Of a stretch of DNA of 64,000 nt, positions 1-7,285 are shown piece after piece. Position numbers and translations under genes: made by a program. Source of the stretch: Calothrix sp. NIES-4105 (lineage in GTDB: Bacteria; Cyanobacteriota; Cyanobacteriia; Cyanobacteriales; Nostocaceae). A model generated the notes under the pieces. The model was not told where the DNA came from, made no database searches, and saw only the letters and a list, made by a program, of their open reading frames with translations. How positions within the stretch are numbered: position 1 is the first letter of the stretch; every line of letters begins with the position of its first letter. The DNA lies in assembly GCF_002368415.1 (NCBI RefSeq), contig NZ_AP018290.1, positions 3,237,614 through 3,301,613 of the forward strand, given 5' to 3'.

Positions 1-215
1 CACACCCTGACACTTGTTTAAGTATACATAATGATTCAATTTTGATGCAAATAAATCAATAAAAATCAATATTTAAATAAGTAGTTTTTATTACCAATAA
101 ATGAGTTGTTAGTACTTAAAGGCAATGGCAACCACGTTATTTAACATGGTGCCGTTCGTGAAAATTGTAGGCAATATTTATTTAAAATGAGTAAACAGCA
201 CTTTAATGTAAAAAA

Positions 216-503
216 ATGTCAGAACAAGCTAAGTTGTATAGCGTTATAGAAGACGCAATGAGAAGACCTTTCTTCCCCTACGAACCTGCAAGACAGTCTT
301 TAAAACAGTGGACAATGTTTGTCTTACGCGATAAGGGATTTAAAGTTGTGTATGCTCAAAATGCAGATTTTGCAATTGAAAGGGGTGGTGAAAAGCTTTA
401 TTTTAAAGTTTCTGATACTAACCATGAATTAGATGGAAAATTTGCATGGATAGTGTGGGACAATGCTACTAAAACCCTGAGCGTTATTCCCCCGGCAAAC
501 TGA
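216..503 (+). CDS. Small conserved-looking hypothetical protein (95 aa)
   Basis: I do not recognise a named family. The 95-residue protein has an alpha/beta look: a helical first third, then strands around residues 40-75 with a pattern D-F-A-I-E-x-G-G-E-K-L-Y-F-K. An Asp followed by E-K and then a strand ending in Lys recalls the core of PD-(D/E)XK nucleases, but the protein is too small for a standard member and this is only a resemblance. No signal peptide or membrane segment is seen. The ATG at 216 follows an A-rich stretch without a clear Shine-Dalgarno sequence. It is convergent with the methyltransferase downstream; a GC-rich hairpin at 535-557 separates them. Confidence 0.6.
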   Translation: MSEQAKLYSVIEDAMRRPFFPYEPARQSLKQWTMFVLRDKGFKVVYAQNADFAIERGGEKLYFKVSDTNHELDGKFAWIVWDNATKTLSVIPPAN

Positions 504-534
504 TTCAAAGATATCAAATTAGATATTAAATACT

Positions 535-557
535 GCACAGGCAAAGAAGGCCTGTGC
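535..557. terminator. Hairpin between convergent genes, repeat-derived
   Basis: Arms GCACAGG and CCTGTGC form a 7-bp stem around a short loop, between the stop codons of two convergent genes. The same motif (CTGCACAGGCG...CGCCTGTGC, usually ending near GCTACA or GCCACA) recurs near 15309, 20561, 36331, 43338 and 43552. It is therefore a dispersed repeat that may also act as a bidirectional terminator; neither strand has a strong T-tract. Confidence 0.4.
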
Positions 558-572
558 TACATTAACCCCAGT

Positions 573-1316
573 TTATGCTTTTGTAAATAACATTAAATGT
601 TGCTGTGGTAGTAAGTTTTTTGTTTCTTGCCATGTTAAACCAACGGCTTGCATTTCTTTTTTAACTTGCTTTTGCGTCATTTTATGCAGCGCTTTAATCA
701 TAATGAAAGGGTTTTCTCCCCGATATTCTACTAATGCTACTCGACCACCTGGTTTTAATGCTTTGAATATACCTTGCATCATTTCATGAGGATATTCAAA
801 TTCATGATACGCATCTACCATTACTGCTAAGTCTATACTACTAGGCGCCAAATTAGGGTTAATCACAGTTGCTAAAACAGGTTCTATGTTAGAAATTTGC
901 TTTTCTTGCTTAAAAAACTCGATAATATCTAACATTTCTGGTTGAATATCTACTGCCAAAACTTTACCCTGTGTCAAGGTCGGCGCCATCAAAAAGCTTA
1001 GATAACCTGTACCGGCGCCAATATCAGCAACAACATCTGAGGGTTTTAGTGAGAGCGCTTTAACTATCTTACTAGGTTGTTCTTCAGCTTCTCGACTGGG
1101 ACGTTCTAACCACATGGCGCCAGTATGTCCCATTACGTGCGCTATTTCCCGACCCATGTATATTTTACCAATGCCATCAGGATTATGAATCGCACGGTGT
1201 TCGTATTCGGTAGTTGTAATAGTACTGGCATTTACCGTAGTAGGGTAAATTAACAAGCTAGATATAAAAATAACTATGATTGTACAAAATAATTTTGCCC
1301 GGTTATGAATTATCAC
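573..1316 (-). CDS. Exported class I SAM-dependent methyltransferase
   Basis: The core is a Rossmann-fold methyltransferase: motif I VVADIGAGTGYLSF, an acidic residue after strand 2 (VLAVDIQPEML), and a late strand LKPGGRVALVEYR. The substrate is unknown. Ahead of the core sits a hydrophobic stretch (TIIVIFISSLLIY) ending in a plausible signal-peptidase site, so the protein is probably exported or membrane-anchored, which is unusual for a SAM enzyme but is seen in this cyanobacterial group. The frame stays open to 1442, which would overlap the upstream aldo/keto reductase by 71 bases; I prefer the GTG at 1316, which starts just before the signal-like segment. The start is uncertain. The gene may be co-transcribed with the reductase. 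Confidence 0.75.
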   Translation of the reverse strand: MIIHNRAKLFCTIIVIFISSLLIYPTTVNASTITTTEYEHRAIHNPDGIGKIYMGREIAHVMGHTGAMWLERPSREAEEQPSKIVKALSLKPSDVVADIGAGTGYLSFLMAPTLTQGKVLAVDIQPEMLDIIEFFKQEKQISNIEPVLATVINPNLAPSSIDLAVMVDAYHEFEYPHEMMQGIFKALKPGGRVALVEYRGENPFIMIKALHKMTQKQVKKEMQAVGLTWQETKNLLPQQHLMLFTKA

Positions 1317-1371
1317 GATTATTTGGTTAAAAATCAGAACATTAACAGCAAGTAGGCGCTTGCGCCTATAA

Positions 1372-2388
1372 TTAGCGATACTCGTCTCCACAATCCCCAA
1401 TAATTTGATACAAATCTTCCGATTTTTGAGATATTGCGTCAATTTGCTTCAAATCATCACCATTTAACGCTAAGTCAAATACTTTCACGTTATCTTCCAA
1501 ATGCTCTGATATACTTAAGCGCGCGCCAACAATTACACCACCAACAGCGGGCTTATCTAATATATAACGTACAGCAATATTCGCAATACTACAGTTATGT
1601 TTATCAGCAAGTTGCTTTAAGGTTGACAGCAACTCTTGGAATAAACTCCAACCACCCCAAGCATCAACCATATTTTTATACTTACGCAAACTAACTGTTG
1701 CCAACTCAGCCCCGCGCGGTTCGGGTTTTCCTAAATATTTCTCTGACAACAACCCACCGCAAAGTGTACCGTAAGTAAATAGTTTAATATTGTGCTGCTG
1801 ACAAAAGTTAATCATATTAACTTCAGGGCGCCTGTCAACGAGCGAAAATTGAACTTGATTTGAAACAATTTTAATGCCTGCTTCTGTAATAATTTGTAGA
1901 TGCTCGGTATCAAAATTAGTCAAAGCTAAATGCTTAATTTTGCCCTCTGATTGTAACTCAGCCATATATTTAAGGGCATCAAGGTAATTACTATCGCGGT
2001 ATTCCCACCAGTGAAACTGCATTAAATCTAAACACGGTGTATCCATTCGTCGTAAGGAGATATTTATATTATCCTCTACAACTTTGCGTGTCATTTTACC
2101 TGGACGTGGTACCCATTTTGTAAAAGCCTGAATATTAGACAAAGCTTCTTCATTACCACTTGCTATTAACTGGCGCCGAAATTCCCCTATCAAATCTTCG
2201 GCAGGTCCATAGTGATCCGCTAAGTCCCAGGTGGTAAAGCCAGCATCAACGTATTTAAACATCATATCTACGGCGTTTTTTGGATTAATACGCCCATGTC
2301 CACCTGATACCTGCCACATACCATTCAATATGCGGCAGATATTTAAATCAGGAGTAAATTGTAAGCGGCTAGATGCAGTTAGTGTCAT
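1372..2388 (-). CDS. Aldo/keto reductase
   Basis: NADPH-dependent oxidoreductase of the aldo/keto reductase superfamily (TIM barrel). Seen: the early GMWQVSGGHG segment, the catalytic Asp and Tyr in TTWDLADHYGPAEDLIGE, a Lys in AFTKWVPR, the strand-4 His in LMQFHWWEY, the NQVQFSLVDRRPE stretch and the C-terminal GVIVGARLSISEHLEDN phosphate-binding region. The physiological substrate cannot be told. The open frame runs 26 codons further upstream, but those codons translate a heptanucleotide repeat array, so I place the start at the ATG at 2388 (338 aa, normal for the family). The 3' end lies close to the methyltransferase start. Confidence 0.88.
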   Translation of the reverse strand: MTLTASSRLQFTPDLNICRILNGMWQVSGGHGRINPKNAVDMMFKYVDAGFTTWDLADHYGPAEDLIGEFRRQLIASGNEEALSNIQAFTKWVPRPGKMTRKVVEDNINISLRRMDTPCLDLMQFHWWEYRDSNYLDALKYMAELQSEGKIKHLALTNFDTEHLQIITEAGIKIVSNQVQFSLVDRRPEVNMINFCQQHNIKLFTYGTLCGGLLSEKYLGKPEPRGAELATVSLRKYKNMVDAWGGWSLFQELLSTLKQLADKHNCSIANIAVRYILDKPAVGGVIVGARLSISEHLEDNVKVFDLALNGDDLKQIDAISQKSEDLYQIIGDCGDEYR

Positions 2389-2392
2389 AAGA

Positions 2393-2487
2393 GTGCTGAG
2401 TGATGAGTAATGAGTGACGAGTGCTGAGTGCTGAGTGCTGAGTATAGAGACAATACAACTCAGCACTCAGAACTTTCTACTCAGCAC
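2393..2487. repeat. Degenerate GAGTGCT heptanucleotide repeat array with an inverted copy
   Basis: Short units of GAGTGCT or GAGTGAT type are repeated in tandem from about 2393 to 2445. They are followed by the reverse complement (CTCAGCACTCAG and CTCAGCAC) at about 2459-2487, so the block can fold into a long hairpin. This is the STRR type of repeat known from heterocystous cyanobacteria. Related arrays lie inside the M20 gene (14797-14842) and at 41213-41290. Confidence 0.75.
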
Positions 2488-2511
2488 TTTTTTAGCTAGA
2501 ACAGCAGAAGC

Positions 2512-2546
2512 CTCACACCTCGCGCGGTACTCCGCTTGGTGTTGAG
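2512..2546. other. Subterminal hairpin downstream of iscB (possible right end)
   Basis: CTCACACC and GGTGTTGAG pair with one bulge around a GC-rich loop, 93 bases beyond the iscB stop codon. Hairpins of this kind lie near the ends of IS200/IS605-related elements. The exact element end cannot be set from one copy. Confidence 0.35.
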
Positions 2547-2575
2547 ATGAATGGGAGGTAAAAATGAAACCTTGG

Positions 2576-2611
2576 AACTATCAAGTTTCTGCGGAGCAGA
2601 AAAAGATAGTT
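2576..2611 (-). terminator. Strong two-tier hairpin 3' of iscB
   Basis: Outer arms AACTATC/GATAGTT (7 bp, perfect) enclose inner arms TTTCTGC/GCAGAAA (7 bp, perfect) around a GGA loop. It lies 28 bases past the iscB stop codon. It could end iscB transcription or be an end structure of the iscB element. Confidence 0.45.
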
Positions 2612-2638
2612 TTAAGAGTTTAAATTTTACCAAAGTAT

Positions 2639-3985
2639 TTATTTCTCGCATATTCCTGACCTACGTTTAATTGGTTTAACTTTGGAAATACTTACAACTT
2701 TGTTAGCCACACCTGGATAATTTGCAATTTTGACACCAGTACCAAGATTTTGCATACCGATAACTCGATATTTTTTATTCTCAAACTTAACATAATCATT
2801 TGGGTTATACGGGTATCTTTGTTTTTTAATACGTCTTTGTCCTAGTGAAATTTTTTGCCCGTGATAAACTCTTAAGTTTTCACCATTTAAGTTTTTATTT
2901 TTTGTGCGCCTACCAGAACTGAGTGTACTTCCTGATTCTTTTTTACCTGTTCTAGTATCAATATATTTCGCGTCATAAAACTGCTCTATCGAACGTTTAT
3001 TTCTACGTATTTGTTCTACCATCAAGGATTTAACTCTAACTTGATTTTCCCCACCTGCTATGACAAAAGCATCATTATGGTGGCTCTTTGGTAGCTCAAG
3101 TTTTTCTCGATTATACTTGGTTTCATAACCATATGCTTGCTCTGCATTTAAGATGTCTAACAGTTTTTGATAAATTGTAGACATAAAAGTTTCGGCTTTA
3201 AAAGATTTAACCTTATTGTCCCAACCAAATAAAAATTTACCTTTTTCATGGTTAGCTGGAGTATGACATTTTTGCCAAGGGCACACTTCGTGAACACAAA
3301 GGGTAATTAGATTGCCAGGTCTATCACTTCTGTCTGGTTGAGTTTTCCAATATCCTATATGATGAATTTGTAAAATTTCTGACTTACCTTTGCAGTTTGG
3401 ATTTTGGCATTTATAACCGTCACGATGTCTGATGTAGCAGGCCAAATTATAATAACCTAACTGCTCGCCTTCTTGATATTGCTTACCTTCTATCTTTGGA
3501 TTTTTAATTTTTTGAATGTCAAAGTTCGCTGTTTCAATGATAATTTTTGTTACTGGCAATCGTGATTTAATGAGTTCAACAAGCTTTAAATGAGCATCAA
3601 ATTTATGTTGAATTGATGGAGCTAACCATCCCGAACTACGTACACGATTGTCAAATCTTGGCGCACGATGTCTTAATCTACTTCTTCTTTGTCTACGATA
3701 TTTTGAACGTTCAGTAATACGTTCTGATACCCCGTCTAATAATTCTAATTCTCCGCCAATTAATTCATATGAATCAGTAATTGTGCTGAATCCTACATGC
3801 TTATAACCAGCATCAATTCCAAGCGTTACTTCTTGTTTGTAACCGCTAGAACCGTAAATTAATTGGATTGTAAAAGGGTCACGTCCAACAATTTTAGCTT
3901 TTCCGGATTCCAAAAGTAACCTAGCTCTTCGGGGTGATGTGGGCATTAAGGGCTGCCCATGAAAATTAATAACTAATACTTTCAT
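2639..3985 (-). CDS. iscB: IscB RNA-guided HNH/RuvC endonuclease
   Basis: IscB is the compact ancestor-type relative of Cas9 that uses an omega-RNA to cut DNA. All expected parts are visible in the 448-aa protein: PLMP motif (residues 12-15, QPLMPTSPRRAR), RuvC-I Asp58 in GIDAGYKHVG, an Arg-rich bridge helix (RRQRRSRLRHRAPRFDNR), RuvC-II Glu151 in IIIETANFD, an HNH domain with a CxxxxC pair and IHHI (His208/209), a second C...CH zinc-like cluster, and RuvC-III SHHNDAF with Asp305. It appears intact. The ATG at 3985 is chosen because the protein then begins at the PLMP domain; an earlier in-frame ATG at 4018 would add 11 residues. No transposase gene is adjacent, so it is stand-alone. It contains no GGCGCC, unlike its neighbours, which fits acquisition by transfer. 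Confidence 0.93.
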   Translation of the reverse strand: MKVLVINFHGQPLMPTSPRRARLLLESGKAKIVGRDPFTIQLIYGSSGYKQEVTLGIDAGYKHVGFSTITDSYELIGGELELLDGVSERITERSKYRRQRRSRLRHRAPRFDNRVRSSGWLAPSIQHKFDAHLKLVELIKSRLPVTKIIIETANFDIQKIKNPKIEGKQYQEGEQLGYYNLACYIRHRDGYKCQNPNCKGKSEILQIHHIGYWKTQPDRSDRPGNLITLCVHEVCPWQKCHTPANHEKGKFLFGWDNKVKSFKAETFMSTIYQKLLDILNAEQAYGYETKYNREKLELPKSHHNDAFVIAGGENQVRVKSLMVEQIRRNKRSIEQFYDAKYIDTRTGKKESGSTLSSGRRTKNKNLNGENLRVYHGQKISLGQRRIKKQRYPYNPNDYVKFENKKYRVIGMQNLGTGVKIANYPGVANKVVSISKVKPIKRRSGICEK

Positions 3986-4018
3986 TGTTTTGTCTTGTTG
4001 AACTAATAAAAAGTTCAT

Positions 4019-4319
4019 CCCTTACGGGTGGTTTTCTTCTCCCAAGGGGAGACACTACGTGAACGTCAATGTTTTTTTGAGGTTTTAAAGTAGCAATACT
4101 TCGTCCTTAACTCCAGAACTATGTTTAATCACTACCCGCAGTGTTCAACGCTAGAAAACGGTTTACCAGACCTATACATTGAAGTGCCTATATATTCTCA
4201 AAAAACGTAGTAACCCTGGTATAACGAGTTACTCAGACTAATGACATGCCCCTTAATTTCTTAAGAAGCCCACACTGTACCCCGAAGGGTGTCAGTGTGT
4301 GGAGTTGTCACTGCCAGTT
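4019..4319 (-). ncRNA. Putative omega-RNA leader of iscB
   Basis: The non-coding stretch between petJ and iscB is about 300 bases and rich in stems on the minus strand. Seen: a strong 5' hairpin at about 4268-4303 (CACCC-TTCG-GGG core with flanking CACAC/GTGTG), AGTAAC/GTTACT, AAGTA/TACTT, and near the 3' end TCTCCC/GGGAGA and CACCC/GGG just before the iscB start. Known IscB loci encode the guide RNA in this position, with the guide at the 5' end. The borders are inferred. If the first stem at 4303 opens the scaffold, the guide (about 16 nt) lies at 4304-4319, inside the last codons of petJ. Confidence 0.6.
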
Positions 4320-4670
4320 GTTTTCGGCTTGTTGTAGTACGTAAGTTGCTACGTCTTGGATTTGTTCGGGCGCCAGTCGGTCTTTATAGGCTGGCATATT
4401 ATTTTTACCATTGGTTACTATACCAGTAATTGCTTCGATTGAATCCATTCCATTTTTTTTCAAAGCTTTCTTAAACAAGTTTTTACCGCGTCGCACTATA
4501 TTGCTACCATTAATATGGCAACCTGCACAATTCGCTTCAAATATTTTACTAGCGGCGCCGCTATTATCTAAAGCATACGCTGGTTGGATAATAATAACTA
4601 TATATAATAATGTGCATAATATAACTAGTAGTTTTCTCAAGTTTTTTTCCTGTAAGAATTTGATAGGCAT
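4308..4670 (-). CDS. petJ: Cytochrome c6-like protein
   Basis: Soluble lumenal class I c-type cytochrome that can replace plastocyanin as electron carrier between cytochrome b6f and photosystem I or oxidase. An N-terminal signal peptide (hydrophobic residues 13-29, cleavage near AYA-LD) precedes a mature part of about 87 residues. The haem site is Cys48-x-x-Cys51-His52 (CAGCH) and the axial Met92 lies in NNMPAY; the EQIQDVATYVL C-terminal helix is typical of c6. The match to canonical PetJ is only moderate (for instance NIVRRGKNLFKKAL), so a c6 paralogue is possible. The stop codon lies within a few bases of the iscB omega-RNA region, so the IscB element inserted right at the 3' end of this gene. 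Confidence 0.85.
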   Translation of the reverse strand: MPIKFLQEKNLRKLLVILCTLLYIVIIIQPAYALDNSGAASKIFEANCAGCHINGSNIVRRGKNLFKKALKKNGMDSIEAITGIVTNGKNNMPAYKDRLAPEQIQDVATYVLQQAENNWQ

Positions 4671-4817
4671 CTTATTATACCCTATATCTAAAGATGGATG
4701 TTATTAATAGCTGAGTGGTTATCTACCTAAAGGAAGTAACACTTTTTAGACCACTGCGTCATTATGAAAATAATATAACGTGTCAATTAATTAGTGCGGT
4801 AAGAACCGTAATTTAAT

Positions 4818-5621
4818 ATGGCTAATAACATTAAAGAACAGATTAAAGCTGACCTAGAAGCAGCTAAACAAACTGGACAACTGCGAGTTGACAGAGTTAG
4901 AGAAATCGTGAAAGCCGCAGTTTCTGGAGTAATTGGAGAATTTAAGGAAGGTTCAAATGATTTACGTACACTAGTGCGTGATGCCGTTTCTGCGGTAGCT
5001 GAAAACCTTGCTGAACGGGGTACTGAAGTCAAAGAGGAAGTCACAGCATCAATTGAAGGCGCCATTGAAGCTGTCAACGCCAAAAGACACGAAGCAATTG
5101 CACAAACACAAGCTCAGGTTAAGCAGTTGCAAGCGCAGGTAGATGATGAAGAAGAAAAAATTCAACAAGAAGTAGACGGAATTTTGGCAGAAATTAAAGA
5201 TACAAGCTCAGAGAAGTCCTCACACATTAAAACCTCTATCGAATCTGCTGTTAACACAATTCAAAATAGCGACGAAGCAGCATTATTAAGAAAACGCTAC
5301 GCCCAGTTGCAAGCACAACTAGCAATTGTCCGAGCAAATTTAGCCGCGCGTTATGGTGGACGTGGTGAAGAGGTTACTAATTACCTCGAAGATGCTAAAA
5401 AATGGTATAATGATTCGCGCCCACAAGCAGAATCGTTGATTGGACAAGTTAAAGAAAAGCATGGGCAACTTGATGATAAGTTGGGTGAAGCCGGAGGTGC
5501 TATTGCACGTCGTGAACGTCAAGTAAAACAAGTATTAAAGGAATTACTTGCGGCAGCAACTAGTTTGTTTAAAGACAAAGATGCTGCGGATAATACTAAG
5601 GAACCTGCTATTCGCAAGTAG
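4818..5621 (+). CDS. Amphipathic-helix (apolipoprotein-like) hypothetical protein
   Basis: A 267-residue, highly charged, almost all-helical protein. Residues 1-80 hold repeated 11-residue-like amphipathic patterns (VREIVKAAVSGV, TLVRDAVSAVAENLAE, VKEEVTASIEGAIEAV), followed by a coiled coil (residues 85-180) rich in Gln, Glu and Ala. The pattern resembles apolipoprotein or LEA-like membrane-surface helices and is common in cyanobacteria without a known function. No signal peptide is seen. The TAG stop codon lies inside a dispersed palindromic repeat (5618-5645), suggesting the repeat formed the present 3' end. Confidence 0.8.
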   Translation: MANNIKEQIKADLEAAKQTGQLRVDRVREIVKAAVSGVIGEFKEGSNDLRTLVRDAVSAVAENLAERGTEVKEEVTASIEGAIEAVNAKRHEAIAQTQAQVKQLQAQVDDEEEKIQQEVDGILAEIKDTSSEKSSHIKTSIESAVNTIQNSDEAALLRKRYAQLQAQLAIVRANLAARYGGRGEEVTNYLEDAKKWYNDSRPQAESLIGQVKEKHGQLDDKLGEAGGAIARRERQVKQVLKELLAAATSLFKDKDAADNTKEPAIRK

Positions 5622-5645
5622 AGACGTTACATGTAACGTCTCTAC
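5618..5645. repeat. GTAGAGACG-N10-CGTCTCTAC palindrome, copy 1
   Basis: A perfect 28-bp palindrome with core TTACATGTAA. Other copies in this window are at 12095, 22756, 24149, 43393, 53373 and 54909, with a half copy at 59279. The arms are constant while the cores differ. Confidence 0.85.
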
Positions 5646-5652
5646 ATTTGAT

Positions 5653-5687
5653 AATCCCGGTAACGTTTACGCGCGCCGGGATTTTTA
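5653..5687 (+). terminator. Rho-independent terminator
   Basis: AATCCCGG and CCGGGATT form an 8-bp GC-rich stem, followed by a short T run. It lies 32 bases after the stop codon of the helical protein. Confidence 0.65.
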
Positions 5688-5746
5688 TAAATGGGTAAGG
5701 ATGCCAAAGCGCGTCAAGTTCGGCTCAAATTTAACCAATGGCATAA

Positions 5747-6016
5747 TCAGTAAATTTGCGCTTCCTTGCTAGCTTCTTTATTTTCAGCTATCTCACCAAT
5801 AACTTTTCCATCTTTAACCAAAAAAGTATTGATAACTTTTTCGTCCTGTCCATCTAAAATTTTATCTCTTTGCTTAAATTCATCCAGCAACTTAAAAAAA
5901 CAATTCAACGCATCCTTCTCATCGCGAGTAAACAGCAAGATTATATTTGCCCAAGAATTAGATGTTCGTACATTAAAACGATTTTGTATCCAAGGTTGAA
6001 AATTATCATAAAACAA
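5747..6016 (-). CDS. Hypothetical protein, possibly 5'-truncated
   Basis: An 89-residue product beginning at a TTG codon (6014-6016); no in-frame ATG or GTG lies upstream before the frame drifts into AT-rich sequence and a terminator. It reads as a compact alpha-helical domain (WIQNRF..., SWANIILLFTRDEKDALNCFFKLLDEF) followed by a two-strand tail. I do not recognise the family. The absence of a proper start suggests the gene lost its 5' end or uses TTG. Confidence 0.45.
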   Translation of the reverse strand: MFYDNFQPWIQNRFNVRTSNSWANIILLFTRDEKDALNCFFKLLDEFKQRDKILDGQDEKVINTFLVKDGKVIGEIAENKEASKEAQIY

Positions 6017-6037
6017 GATTAAAAAAACATAAAAATA

Positions 6038-6060
6038 AGGTGTAAGCTGAACTTACACCT
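6038..6060 (-). terminator. Rho-independent terminator of the YqaE gene
   Basis: AGGTGTAAG and CTTACACCT form a perfect 9-bp stem. On the minus strand it is followed by a T-rich run. It lies 42 bases after the stop of the small membrane protein gene. Confidence 0.65.
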
Positions 6061-6101
6061 TCTGAAAACCACTCTTATCCTTACTTACCTAGATTAAACA
6101 T

Positions 6102-6290
6102 TTATAGAGATCTTCCTGCGTCGAGACTTTCTTCATATTTGGAGATTGCCCAAAGTGCATGAATGCTACCAGGAACCCAACCTAACAGTGTTAACAAAAT
6201 GTTGATAATTAGGGTTTGACCTACACCGTATGTGAGGAAAATACCTAAAGGAGGTATTGCAATACCGAGAATGTAACGAAGTGCTTTCAT
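6102..6290 (-). CDS. YqaE/Pmp3 family small membrane protein
   Basis: A 62-residue protein with two transmembrane segments (LGIAIPPLGIFLTYGVG and IINILLTLLGWVPGSIHALW), the usual architecture and length of the Pmp3/YqaE (UPF0057) family. Members of this family are stress-induced proteolipids of the cytoplasmic membrane that influence membrane potential. PPLG, LGWVPGSIHALW and the short charged tail are family hallmarks. The gene follows the holin-like membrane gene on the same strand with a 42-base gap, so they may be one transcript ending at the hairpin at 6038-6060. Confidence 0.9.
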   Translation of the reverse strand: MKALRYILGIAIPPLGIFLTYGVGQTLIINILLTLLGWVPGSIHALWAISKYEESLDAGRSL

Positions 6291-6332
6291 AGTGTTGTTA
6301 GCTGTTTCTACAAATTGGATTTACTTGAATGA

Positions 6333-6737
6333 TTAGCTGGAAGGTAATTGAGCCTTATTGTTATCGCTACCCTTGAGGGCAAGATTTTTCTCAGCGAAGT
6401 AGTTATTAATAAATGTGTTCGCGAATGATAGAATGACAGGTCCTAAGATAAATGCTGCAATTCCGTGTACGCCAAATCCGGGAACTAATGCTGCTGCCAA
6501 CCAAAAACAGAATCCGTTGACAATTAATGAAAAACCGCCGAAAGTTGCAAAGTTTAAAGGCAAAGACAACGCTGATAATACTGGTTTAAGTGAACCATTA
6601 AGAAAACCAATTACGGCGCCTGCGATTAATGCTGCTGGGAAGTTGGCGATAACGACGCCACGAAATAATATGTCTACAATCAGAAGGCTTAATGTAGTAG
6701 CCAGGACTGTTAAAAAGGTGGGTAACATTACTTTCAC
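6333..6737 (-). CDS. Phage-holin-family (type IV) membrane protein
   Basis: A 134-residue integral membrane protein with four predicted hydrophobic segments (residues about 8-25, 34-50, 62-85, 92-115). The motif GFLNGSLKPVLSALSLPLNFATFGGFSLIVNGFCFWLA is cut here at its parts GFLNGSLKPVL and LPLNFATFGGFSLIVN, both characteristic of the widespread bacterial phage holin family IV. Function in free-living bacteria is unknown; in cyanobacteria these are stress-related envelope proteins. No phage genes are nearby. Confidence 0.8.
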   Translation of the reverse strand: MKVMLPTFLTVLATTLSLLIVDILFRGVVIANFPAALIAGAVIGFLNGSLKPVLSALSLPLNFATFGGFSLIVNGFCFWLAAALVPGFGVHGIAAFILGPVILSFANTFINNYFAEKNLALKGSDNNKAQLPSS

Positions 6738-7004
6738 CTACGATGAATATTTGCTTGTTATGTTCTTTTCATATCTTTACTTATCTGCCAATTCTTTACC
6801 TCTTTAACAAGGATGATTACTGTTATATCGTGAGGTAGAGATTAAAAGGGAGGGCAGGGTAGAGTCGGGGTGTTAAATTGTTGCGAAATGTTAAGATACT
6901 AATTTGTGACTCAAACAACAATCCGCATAACAATTATGCCTTCTATTATTAGTGGTAATACGAATGCCGCGACTATAATGATTGCTGAAAAAGCTGCTGA
7001 TATT

Positions 7005-7135
7005 ATTAGGGGGTGTTAGGTACGTAGTAAAGCTTTAGCCCTCGTCTTGTTTTTAATACTTTTTGCGCTCTCAGCGCTACTACGTACCCATCAATTTTAA
7101 TCACACGAACCACTAGTGGTCTGTGTCATAAGTTT
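7005..7135. repeat. MITE-like element, family H, copy 1
   Basis: About 130 bp starting near GGTGTTAGGTACGTAG and ending near ACTAGTGGTCTGTGTCAT, with an internal AGCCCTC segment and GCGCTACTACGTACC. The same order of blocks forms the array at 12165-12690. The rest of the 6808-7285 gap holds this element, the inverted repeat at 7161-7269 and no gene that I can support. Confidence 0.65.
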
Positions 7136-7160
7136 TGGCTGGTTGGCTGGCAACGGATAC

Positions 7161-7269
7161 AACGGTGTCACTCCTGAATTATTTGTTAAAAACAAGGTCT
7201 GGTTATTTAAAATTACCTATCCGTTACATCCGTTCCAACATCCGTTGCTAATTTATCTACCACCCAAAA
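7161..7269. repeat. 109-bp perfect inverted repeat, left copy
   Basis: The reverse complement of this segment is identical, as far as I can read it, to 12290-12398. It contains the 9-bp unit GTAACGGAT, which also appears at the ends of bioD, the lysozyme gene and menH. Confidence 0.88.
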
Positions 7270-7285
7270 CTTTTGACATCGACTA

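Noticed and set aside
1434-1694. Plus-strand open frame overlapping the aldo/keto reductase
   Set aside because: Shadow frame of a well-supported reductase; product is Tyr/His/Gln-rich without motif.
2393-2466. N-terminal extension of the aldo/keto reductase to 2466
   Set aside because: The extra codons translate a heptanucleotide repeat array and do not match the family N-terminus.
5548-5772. 74-codon frame overlapping the helical protein gene end
   Set aside because: Crosses the palindrome and terminator and has no coding character.
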